Shown here in pieces: positions 1 to 7,113 of a DNA stretch of 10,908 nt. The DNA lies in NCBI GenBank assembly GCA_027596945.1, contig JADGJH010001282.1, positions 1 to 10,908 on the forward strand, in the 5' to 3' direction. The stretch is from Physocladia obscura. Taxonomy: Eukaryota; Chytridiomycota; Chytridiomycetes; Chytridiales; Chytriomycetaceae. Below the pieces are notes generated by a model. It was not told where the DNA came from. It saw only the letters and a list, made by a program, of their open reading frames with translations, and searched no databases. Positions within the stretch are counted from its first letter, which is position 1. Each line of letters starts with the position of its first letter. The position numbers and the translations under genes were made by a program.

Positions 1-67
1 ACATATAAAAACAGGTTTACCAACAAGATCCAACAAAACAAAACAAAAAAAAAAACGAAAGGTATAC

Positions 68-1029
68 CATTTGAACGAGATGAAATTTTTTAAGCTCCGC
101 GAGTTTGACGCGCCGGTCGATTTTCTCTTGGAAAATCTGCTGGTCAAACTCCCGTTTGGCTGCTTCTTCTCTCTCGAGTTCTTGACGGCTCTCGATTTTC
201 TCTTTATTTTCGCGTTGTTCGCGTTCGCGAATCTTTTTTGAGCGCGCCCGGGAAAAAAAAAAAAAAATTTTTTTTAGTAAGTAAATTACGAATAACAACG
301 AAAACACCATAAAAAGCCTATAACTGTCGATTTCGGCGACGCGCGCCAATCGCTTGCTCAATTTTTCGGCTTCTTTGATTTCAAAGTCGTGCATGTGCGC
401 GATTTCCATTTTGTGTCTGAATTCGTCGAGGTCGTTGTCGCGCTCGCCGTTCAGTTTGTTGTTTATTGCGGATACTTTTTCGAGAATGTTTTCCTTGGTT
501 CTGTTTGATCCGAGAAATGAGAATTTAAATTAGTGCTTCAAAGTCAAATATATATATATGTGTATTCAACGCAACTGGCTCTTTTGATCTTGAAAATTCT
601 TTTTTTTGGCAGCGACTTTTTCTTGCATTTTCAAGAAATTCTCGTTCACCCATTGTCGATCTTGATCGGACTCTTTGATTTTCTCATGGAATTCCTGATT
701 TACATATATATATATAAATTTCATATAAAAAACCCCCCCATTTAAAATAAAATAAAACCTTTCTATCATTAATAATTTTTTGAAGCTCAACGTGCATTTT
801 TTTTGCATCGTTTAATCGCTGCGCCTTGCTCTTTTCTTTTTCAAGCGCATCTTCTTTGGCAATCTGTTGGCAGATTTTCGTTTCTGTCTCTTTTTCTTCC
901 TGTGTGTGTGTTTGTATAGTTGTGTGTTTTAATGAAACTCAAGTTTTGCGTTTGCAAATACGGCATAATATTTCCTTTTTTACTCACTCTCATCTGTCAC
1001 ATGACTCATCTAAATGTTTTACTCATTCT

Positions 1030-1071
<42 letters not shown>

Positions 1072-2037
1072 CCTCCCGTTCTTTCAAAGCATTTAGAAAT
1101 CTCTCTTTGGCCTGTTTTTGCTGGTCTGCTGCAGTCTTGATTCGAGATCGGAGATCCAATTCGTTTTTCACAATTTCGCGGATTTCTGCTTCTTTGTCGC
1201 GCCGCAAAGCTTCTTTCTCATCGTACGCATAAGTTTGCAGTAATTCTTCAAGTTTTTTTTTGTGCTCGATTTGCATTTTTCGTTCCTTTCAAAAAAATAA
1301 AAATTTTTTTTTTTTGAACCGATATAATATATTGAACAAAAAAAAAAAATAAACAAAATAAAAAAGGAAAAAAGGAGAAACTTACAAACAAAACATTTGA
1401 CAGATTTAGCTTATCTCTAAGATTACGCATACTTGGTGTTGTTTTATATTGCATAAATCTCGCCTTTTCCACCCGCTCCGTCACTTCAGCCGAGTGAAGC
1501 AGGTGCCAATCGTTATCGATTCTTTCACGTTCAGTTTCGGCCATTTTCTCTTTTTCCGCGAGCGACGCAAGTCGTTTTGCGCGTTGCCCCAGAATCGTGT
1601 TTGTCCATGTTTTCACGCGGTTCAAGGATTGCTGGTGTAAGACCTCTTTCTGCAGAAAAAGAACAGACATGAGTGAGAGCGTTATAATTTACTGGACAGA
1701 AAGGAAAAAAAAAGAAATAGTAAAACAAAGAAAGGAAAAAAAAGTACCTCTAGTTTCATTTTGTGAAGTAACGCATCTTTAGACTGGACAGTAATTGCCA
1801 GTGCTTTAGCTTTTATGTACTCTTGCTCTGGAAGCAACGCAACGTACGGTTTCTGTTTTTGACGCTGTTGCCGTTGAACGTTGTCTTTTTTATGTTGGAC
1901 CGGTGCAGTCGTCACGTTACGGGGAAATTCTATAATCCAAAAAGTTTATGCAAGAATTTTTTTAAAGTAGAAGCCATTATACCATCTCTCGCTTCAAGTT
2001 TTGGAAGTGCCGGGAGCTCTCTTGTGTCTGTTGCCAT
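68..2037 (-). CDS. CFAP210: CFAP210 (CCDC173)-like axonemal coiled-coil protein, 8 exons, 3' end outside window
   Basis: Exons on the minus strand are 2037-1983, 1929-1748, 1649-1386, 1285-1073, 899-759, 694-576, 500-290 and 232-68, giving 450 residues so far. The last visible donor (67-66, GTATAC) leads off the left edge. All junctions are GT-AG and keep one frame. The protein is almost all charged alpha-helix (Glu/Lys/Arg), as in the TPH family. The segment VKTWTNTILGQRAKRL (about residue 90) and the later NVLFERKMQIEHKKKL, joined exactly across the 1386/1285 splice, match my memory of vertebrate CCDC173 (VKHWTNTIAGQRQKKL and VLKERDAQIEFKK). Near the end, LAELKKFHLVQM resembles that family's late FHV-QM segment. 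CFAP210 is a microtubule inner protein in the A-tubule lumen of ciliary doublets. The human protein is about 550 residues, so roughly 100 are probably missing. The start is the first ATG of the frame (MATDTRELPALPK). Weakest junctions: the 575 donor and the seventh intron (233-289 or 233-307). Another TPH coiled-coil protein is the main alternative. Confidence 0.76.
233..289 (-). other. Intron 7 of the CFAP210-like gene, 57 nt, 3n and stop-free; donor uncertain
   Basis: The intron reads GTAATT at 289 and ends AAAAAAG at 233, with a long T tract before the acceptor. Its length is a multiple of three and no stop lies in the reading frame, so retention would keep the frame open and add 19 hydrophobic, Phe-rich residues unlike the surrounding charged coil. 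That contrast is the reason for calling it intron. A second in-frame donor at 307 (75 nt) would also remove the hydrophobic residues just before it and cannot be excluded. Confidence 0.55.
546..560. repeat. Short (TA)n tract inside intron 6 of the CFAP210-like gene
   Basis: An alternating TA tract lies inside the 75-nt intron 501-575. A similar tract is present at about 702-716 in the adjacent intron (695-758). Both are simple AT-rich intronic repeats. Confidence 0.8.
900..1072 (-). other. Intron 4 of the CFAP210-like gene, 173 nt, microsatellite-bearing
   Basis: The donor GTAAAT follows codon GAG at 1073 and the acceptor ACACACAG ends at 900. It is the longest intron of this gene; the others are 53-100 nt. 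It carries a (GA) run just after the donor and a short (CA) run forming the acceptor tract, both on the minus strand. The exon before it ends ALKERE and the exon after it begins EEKETE, which continues the same charged helix in phase 0. Confidence 0.75.
1035..1066. repeat. (TC)16 dinucleotide microsatellite
   Basis: A perfect TC run of 32 bases on the plus strand (GA on the transcribed minus strand) starts a few bases inside intron 4 of the CFAP210-like gene. It also creates apparent Arg-Glu or Leu-Ser reading frames on either strand; these are repeat artefacts and not proteins. Confidence 0.95.
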
Positions 2038-2250
2038 ATCTTTCTTTTTTCAAATTATTAATTTTTTTTTTTTTTTCACCGTCATGATTTTCATGTCAAT
2101 CACTGGTCACTTGATTTTCACAAAAAGACCACCCCAACCCTACATGCACACTTCATTTCAAGAAAAAAAGAAAAAAAAGAAAACTGTCCAAGCATCAAGA
2201 TACAAAAAGAAGGACTTTTCGATCACTTACCTGACGAATTTTTTGAAAAA
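2038..2250. promoter_or_regulatory. Divergent intergenic region between the CFAP210-like gene and the 760-residue coiled-coil gene
   Basis: This gap of about 213 bases separates two start codons pointing away from each other, so it must hold both 5' UTRs and promoters, possibly a shared bidirectional promoter. It contains a T15 run at about 2059-2073 and oligo-A clusters at about 2161-2182. I see no convincing TATA box or named factor site. The role is inferred from position only. Confidence 0.5.
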
Positions 2251-4723
2251 ATGAAAAAGATGAGATGGGCGCATTTGATAATATCAAAAATTGGCCGAAA
2301 AAGGGTGATGCTCCGTGGCTCCCGCTGGAACCCGTTCCGCACATCCGCATCAACAACCACAACAACAACCGGCGCACCAACACCGCCAGCCACACCAGAC
2401 ATTCAGAAGATATCTGGCGCGTCAGGCGCTCAGCCCTACGCGGGCACAAATAGCAGCAACAACAGCAACACAAACAGCCAACATCATCATCCGCATCAGT
2501 ATCCGCATCCACATCCACATCAACTTCAAAATCAGCACCAGCTCAACTCACTCAGCCAGCCCGTCAATATGCCCGACGAGCCGCGTTTGGGCCGGGCCCA
2601 AACAAGCATTAGTCCGCCAAAATCGAGGCTCTCGCAAACTCAAATCCCTTCCATCTCAAGGTCCAGAAGTGATGAAAGCGCTGTACGTGTCTGCGTGCAA
2701 CTCTTTTGTTCTTTCAAACTGAATGTTTTGCTTTGTAGACAAAAACTGCGAATCGCTCATCGGGACATTTCGTGCGCAACGCCACCGCCACTGACGGAAA
2801 GACAGTGAGTTCCTGCTTTTGCGTCCGAATTTTGCTCTATTTCTGATGCCAAAATTCAAAACAGAGTGACCATATCATACTGAAGCGCCGTTCCACAAGC
2901 CTTGGACGGCATTCTGTGGCGAAAGTATGTTTTCATTTTGTGGTCCAATTTACCGTCAACCGTTAAAAATCATGTGCCCCTTAATGAAATTTTTCCAGAT
3001 GGCAGGAAGTCAACAAAAAGCCAGCAGCTCACACGACACGCCAACTCCGCCACAAACTGAAACATCAATTCCTGGCGGTGTTCCAAAGCGAACTCACTCA
3101 CTGGGCAGAAACTCTGTCGCAATCAACCTTACTCAAGACCAGCTCTTTCAAAGCCAAACCCAGCAACAGCAGCAACAATACCGTCAAACAAATTCAGAAC
3201 CAACAACAACCACCGCGACAACAGCAGCATCGATGGCCGACGCAATCAGGCCCTTGAACTCATTTCCTTCTGGCGACGATACCGAAAGTAGTTCGAAACT
3301 GAAGCAACTAGAATTCGTAATCACATCCCTCCAATCTACAATCACGCAGCAGCGCCAACGCATCACAGAAGTCATGACTGATTTCGAAGAAAGTCGCAAC
3401 GCTTCCATGCGGTCCGCATTCGAACGCGAAGTCCTTGTGGCGAAAATCGATGCGCAGCGCGAAACAATCGATATATTGAACCGCCAGTTAGCGTCACGAG
3501 ACAAAAGCATCGCGCGAATGAGCGGACAAGTGGATTCTGCGCACGCAGAAAACATTGACGCGAGCCACGACGTGTTACGCCGACTGTTTGCCAAAGACGA
3601 CGAAATCGAACGGCTCACGAAAGAACTTGAGCAGGAAAAAACGCGTGCGAGCGCTTTCGAAACTGAGACCGAGATTCTGAAAAAGGATGTTGGGGATGTT
3701 AAAAGCGAGTTGGAAGGAGTGCGAAAAATGTATGAGGATACTGTTGCCGAGTTTAGTGATAAGGAGAAGGAGTACTTTGCCGAGTATACGGATTTGATTT
3801 CTGAATTGAATACAATGAAAAATGACGCGGGTACTGCTGCTGCGGCGGCGACGGCAGAAAGTGCAAGTCAGGAAGAGGCATCGGCTGCAAAAATCGCGAC
3901 CTTGGAAAACGAATTGGAAACACTTTTTGCTGAGTTGAAAAACGTCGAACAATCATATGAAGCAAAACTTTCTGAAGTAACGCAAGAACTGGCATTAAGC
4001 AATCGAAAACTGGAAACTGTGCAAGCGTCAAAAGAACTTGTTGCAAGTGAAGCTGATAGCGAAATACGCAAGTTGAAATCAGAGCTGAAAGAAGCTGTCG
4101 ACGCTGCTGCTGCCACGCAAAATAAGTTTGAATCAGAACTGCAAGAAAAAGAAAACTTGTACATATCTCAGAATTCGACCATCATTGAGCTGCGAAATCA
4201 AATAGTTGCTTTGAAAAACAAAATGACCATGGCCGATGCTGAACTTTTGGAAGCTTACTCTTTGTCCTCCAACTTTACTTCATCCGACACTCAGCAACAG
4301 CAACAGCAATCACAAAAACAACAACAATCCTCAGGCTCTGTCTCTTGGTCTGTTTCAAATACAGATTCTCAAGTGGCGGTGGCAGGCACAGACATGACTC
4401 GTAAACCTAACGTGGAAAAAATCAAACGTGAGGCAGCCACTTTATTAAATCGGTTTGATTCTGTGAATTTGTCGCGCTTTGCAACTTTGGTTACCAAAAT
4501 CTCGTCCTCGTCCAACAGAAATGGCGAACTTGCAATGAATGTGTTCAAAGCGAATGAAGAGATTATGCAACTGAAGGAAATCATGGCCAATCTTGCAAGA
4601 GAATTGAACGGTGAAACAAAAGAGGTCGCTGGAGAATTGGCTGAAGTGAAACGAGCTATTGATTCATGGATAGAGCAAGTTTTGGACGAGTTATCTGCCA
4701 GCAGCAGTAGTAACAGCAGCTAA
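2251..4723 (+). CDS. Low-complexity and coiled-coil protein of unknown function, 4 exons, about 760 residues
   Basis: Exons are 2251-2682, 2739-2804, 2865-2924 and 2999-4723 (stop TAA). Introns of 56, 60 and 74 nt are all GT-AG and phase 0. Residues 1-280 are low complexity: Thr/Pro, Asn/Ser, His/Pro/Gln, a Ser-Arg stretch (PSISRSRSDES) and a Gln run. About residues 285-600 form a long coiled coil (for example LEFVITSLQSTITQQRQRI and KDDEIERLTKELEQEK). A second Gln-rich linker lies at about 618-631. The tail, about 657-752, begins NVEKIKREAATLLNRFDSVN, is predicted helical, and ends in a Ser/Asn cluster. A duplicated S-L-G-R-[HN]-S-V-A motif spans exons 3 and 4. I do not recognise the family; a cytoskeletal or centrosomal scaffold is possible by shape alone. 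The exact N-terminus is uncertain: a second ATG at 2265 in another frame could be used with an extra intron. Confidence 0.78.
2265..2333 (+). other. Alternative 5' exon in a second reading frame for the coiled-coil gene
   Basis: An ATG at 2265 opens MGAFDNIKNWPKKGDAPWL, which looks more protein-like than the overlapping frame from 2251. It can join the main frame in two ways. A donor after 2304 with the acceptor ending at 2398 gives a 94-nt intron. A donor after 2333 with the acceptor ending at 2406 gives a 73-nt intron. Against this, the would-be intron is CA-rich like the coding repeats and lacks a pyrimidine tract. The choice between this start and 2251 is open. Confidence 0.4.
2341..2545 (+). 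repeat. CAA/CAC/CAT-rich low-complexity coding tract
   Basis: Imperfect CAA, CAC and CAT triplets encode Thr, Asn/Ser and His/Pro/Gln runs in the main frame of the coiled-coil gene. Because triplet repeats read openly in several frames, this stretch also produces spurious overlapping open frames on both strands. Confidence 0.75.
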
Positions 4724-4844
4724 TAAAAGCATTATTATAGTACAGGCTGTGATCAAAATCGAGTTTCGAAAATTATCTTATGTGAAGTTTTTTTAGATGT
4801 CGAATATTCTTAACAGTATCGGTTTATATAGAAAGAAAAATAAA
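4722..4844 (+). terminator. Candidate poly(A) signals of the coiled-coil gene
   Basis: An AATAAA at 4722-4727 overlaps the TAA stop codon (4721-4723). A second AATAAA lies at 4839-4844, about 116 bases after the stop. The second is the more usual distance for a 3' UTR signal. Assignment rests on the hexamers alone. Confidence 0.45.
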
Positions 4845-4885
4845 GAACTTATGGAAATTCATGACAGTATATATCCATTGTTAAA

Positions 4886-4912
4886 TTTATTAAGAAAACA
4901 ATTATTTTTATT
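4886..4912 (-). terminator. Candidate poly(A) signals of the Ala/Pro/Lys-rich gene
   Basis: Read on the minus strand, AATAAA occurs at 4912-4907 and again at 4891-4886, about 70 and 91 bases after the TGA at 4985-4983. These fit a short 3' UTR that would stop before the convergent neighbour's signals at about 4844. Both genes therefore share the 259-base gap 4724-4982, which shows no other feature. Confidence 0.45.
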
Positions 4913-4982
4913 ATTTCAATTTAAAAGAAAACGCGCACCAATCCGCTTCATAATTAGATAAATTAATTGAGAAAAGAAAATA

Positions 4983-6757
4983 TCACTTTTTCTGGTTCTT
5001 GTTGTTTCCAGACTTTGGACGCGACCCTTGAGCTTGTGGAACTGGCGCAGCGGCCTTTTGATTGTTCTGACCAGACGAAGCCTTTTGTTGCTGAACAGCA
5101 ACTGGCTTAGAAGCTTGCTGCTGTTGCTGTTGTGGAGCTGGCGTCACTGGCTTGGAGTTGGCAGCGGCTTTGACCGGGCCTGGAGCCGTTTTTGAAGGCG
5201 ACGAAGGCTTAGGAGCGGCGGTGGCTTTTTGCTGTTGAGCAGAAGCTGGCTTGGCTGCTTGCTGTTGAGCAGAAGATGGTTTAGCCGCTTGTTGCTGTTG
5301 CTGCTGAGCCTTTGCTGGAGTTAGGGCTGGAGCTGGCGCGGCCTTGGTTGGTGAAGCTGCCTTTGGAGCCGCCGATTTTGGCTGCGGAGTGGCGGGTTTG
5401 GAGTTGGGAGCGGCAGAAGCGGCTTTCGACGGTGAAGATGGCTTTAATGCGGCCTGTTGGGCTGGAGCGGCAGCTTTGACAGTAATTGGCGCAGCTTTGG
5501 CAGGAGAAGCTGACTTTGGTGCAGCAACAGCCGCCTTTTGTTGCGGAGTTGCTGGCTTTGCTGTTTGCTGCTTTTGCTGTTGTTGTTGCTGCAGGGCTGG
5601 GGCGGCAGTTTTTGTTGGTGATGACGGCTTAGGAGCAGTTGACTTCTGCTGGGTGGACGCCGGCTTAGCGGCTTGTTGTTGTGGGGCTGGCGTTGTTGGC
5701 TTTGGAGCGGCTGACTTCTGCTGGGCGGACGCTGGCTTCGCGGCTTGCTGGTGTTGTTGCGGGGCTGGGGTTGCTGACTTGGAGTTACTGTTTGAGTTCG
5801 CGGCTTTAACCGAGTTTGGAGCTGCTGCCGTCTTGGTTGGGGAAGCCGGTCTTTGGGCTGGTGTCACTGGCTTTACAGCTTGCTTGACAGGACCGGCAGC
5901 GCGTTTTGGCGCAATAGGGGCAACGGTGGCGAAGTTGGTGGGCTCGTTAAACAAGAAGCTGAGACTGAAGACCTCGCTGGTGTTGTTGTTTGGGCTGGGA
6001 AGAAGCTTCTGCGGGTTTGAAACTTTCGGAACGGCGGCGTTGTTCTGTTTTTGCTGCGGGATCGCAGACGCTGGTTTTTGCTGTTGCTGCTGCTGGGGTT
6101 TCTGCTGCTGGGATTTCTGCTGCGGAGATTGAGCTTGAGCCTGAGCTTTCTGCGGCTGGGACTGGGACTGGGCCGACGCGGCGCGCGATCTGGACACTGG
6201 CGTGGCGGGTTTGCATGAGTCAACCCACTGCTGTGGAAGCTCGAAAATATTGCCAAGAATCGAGTCGTCCTTCTTCAGCGCTGCCTTGTTTGCTTGTGCC
6301 GGTAATTGCGCTTGTTTTGCCTGTTGTGCAAGCGGTGCTTTTGCTGCGGCTGGGGCTTGGGCTTGTACTACTGGCTTTTGCGCTGGTCCGGCTTGGGTTT
6401 TACCTGAAGTCGGGCGCGCAACAGGCTTGGGTCCAATTGGGACCTGAGTTTTCTGCTGCGGAGTGCTTGGCTTGTTGTTATTGTTGGTGGCTTGTGCTGG
6501 TGTTGCAGGCTTGAGGGGTGCCGCTTGTTTTGCTGCCTGTGAAGGTGTCGCCGGCTTAACCTGAGCTTGTTTCGATGCGGGGGTGGTCGGCTACGTATTT
6601 TTTCGATCAAAATCTGAAAGAAAGGAACAAATTAAAAAAACATCTTAAAACTGCACACCTTTTGAGTAGATGCAAGCTTGGCGTTCAAGGCGGGCTGCTG
6701 GCTAACGTTCTGCTTAACGGCAGCAACTGTAGCATTCTTGTTTTCGTTCTTTCCCAT
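4983..6757 (-). CDS. Ala/Pro/Lys/Gln-rich disordered basic protein with six S-P-x-K motifs, unknown function
   Basis: Exon 1 is 6757-6659, starting MGKNENKNATVAAVKQ (33 residues). Exon 2 is 6590-4983, ending GNNKNQKK then TGA. The 68-nt intron is phase 0 and the total is about 568 residues. Most of the protein is imperfect repeats of Ala-Lys-Pro-Ala, poly-Gln and A-P-K-P-[ST]-[ST]-P, predicted disordered and strongly basic. Six S-P-[TSA]-K motifs lie between 5850 and 5180. S-P-x-K is a proline-directed kinase consensus known from histone H1 tails and microtubule-associated proteins. Only two islands look non-repetitive: DDSILGNIFELPQQWVDSC (about residues 141-160) and EVFSLSFLFNEPTNF (about 238-252). 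No catalytic domain, membrane segment or signal peptide is visible. A chromatin- or microtubule-binding role is only a guess from composition. The splice acceptor has a strong competitor at 6614, described separately. Confidence 0.72.
5060..5870 (-). repeat. Degenerate tandem repeat encoding AKPA / QQQ / APKPSSPTK units
   Basis: On the minus strand this stretch is built of imperfect units such as A-A-K-P-A-S-[AT]-Q-Q-K followed by A-P-K-P-[ST]-[ST]-P-[TS]-K and Gln runs of 3-6. CAG and CAA are mixed in the Gln runs, so this is not a pure trinucleotide expansion. The repetition makes long spurious open frames on the plus strand. Confidence 0.8.
6591..6658 (-). other. Intron of the Ala/Pro/Lys-rich gene with two competing acceptors
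   Basis: The donor GTGTGC follows codon AAG at 6659. The acceptor that restores the long frame is ACGTAG ending at 6591, which has no pyrimidine tract directly before it. A better-looking acceptor, TTCCTTTCTTTCAG, ends at 6614. It would add 23 nt and switch to an Arg-rich frame that stops at about 6368. The long frame contains a TAG exactly at 6593-6591, so it cannot simply extend upstream without splicing. Confidence 0.6.
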
Positions 6758-7113
6758 TCTGTTTTGATTGCGAGTTGTTTTTTGACTTTTTCAGATGATT
6801 TTGTCTCCCTTTCTGAGGAGTATGCTCTTTATAGGAATCTGATTGTTCTTTATTTAAACTTTTAAAAAAAAAAGGGGGCACTTTCGTTTCTATTTTCGGC
6901 TTTCGAAGGTGTTGCAATTGTTCCTTTTCAAAATATCGCCATCACTGAAACACACCCGAAAATTGCTTTGAATGAGTGCAATAAATTGAAGTGAATCAAA
7001 TTTGCAACACTGACAAGATGTCACGATTACAAATTTCATCAAATTACACGTTATTACCTCTGAAAACAAATTTAGTTTAATTTGTCGAACAAAATAAAAC
7101 AATTCAATTTTGC
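6758..7113. promoter_or_regulatory. Divergent intergenic region between the Ala/Pro/Lys-rich gene and CFAP251
   Basis: About 356 bases lie between the minus-strand ATG at 6757 and the proposed plus-strand ATG at 7114. The region should hold both promoters and 5' UTRs. It is AT-rich, with TATTTAAA at about 6851 and an A10 run at about 6864-6873. I see no coding potential related to either neighbour and no recognisable factor site. Extra 5' exons of CFAP251 could hide here if the proposed first exon is wrong. Confidence 0.45.

Noticed and set aside
826..1232. Plus-strand frames with Leu-Ser runs
   Set aside because: They are produced by the TC microsatellite and are antisense to CFAP210-like exons.
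1823..2254. Plus-strand open frame across the CFAP210 start and the divergent gap
   Set aside because: It crosses T-rich noncoding sequence, lies antisense to well-supported exons and has no conserved features.
3184..4590. Several minus-strand frames of 70-144 residues opposite the coiled-coil gene
   Set aside because: They are shadows of a long, continuous coiled-coil frame; Ser/Phe-rich composition is what antisense of Glu/Lys/Ala codons gives.
5060..5870. Regular repeats that could suggest a CRISPR array or satellite
   Set aside because: Units vary in length and sequence, lack unique spacers and encode a continuous protein.
5344..6132. Long open plus-strand frame (262 residues, Ala/Gly/Cys/Phe-rich) opposite the Ala/Pro/Lys-rich gene
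   Set aside because: It is the mirror of the CAG/GCC-rich repeats on the minus strand, with unnatural Cys runs from TGC/TGT, no splice logic and no recognisable domain.
5990..6514. Second plus-strand frame over the same gene that looks membrane-like
   Set aside because: Its hydrophobic runs come from reading the Gln/Ala/Lys repeat backwards; the minus-strand frame has a coherent start, intron and stop.
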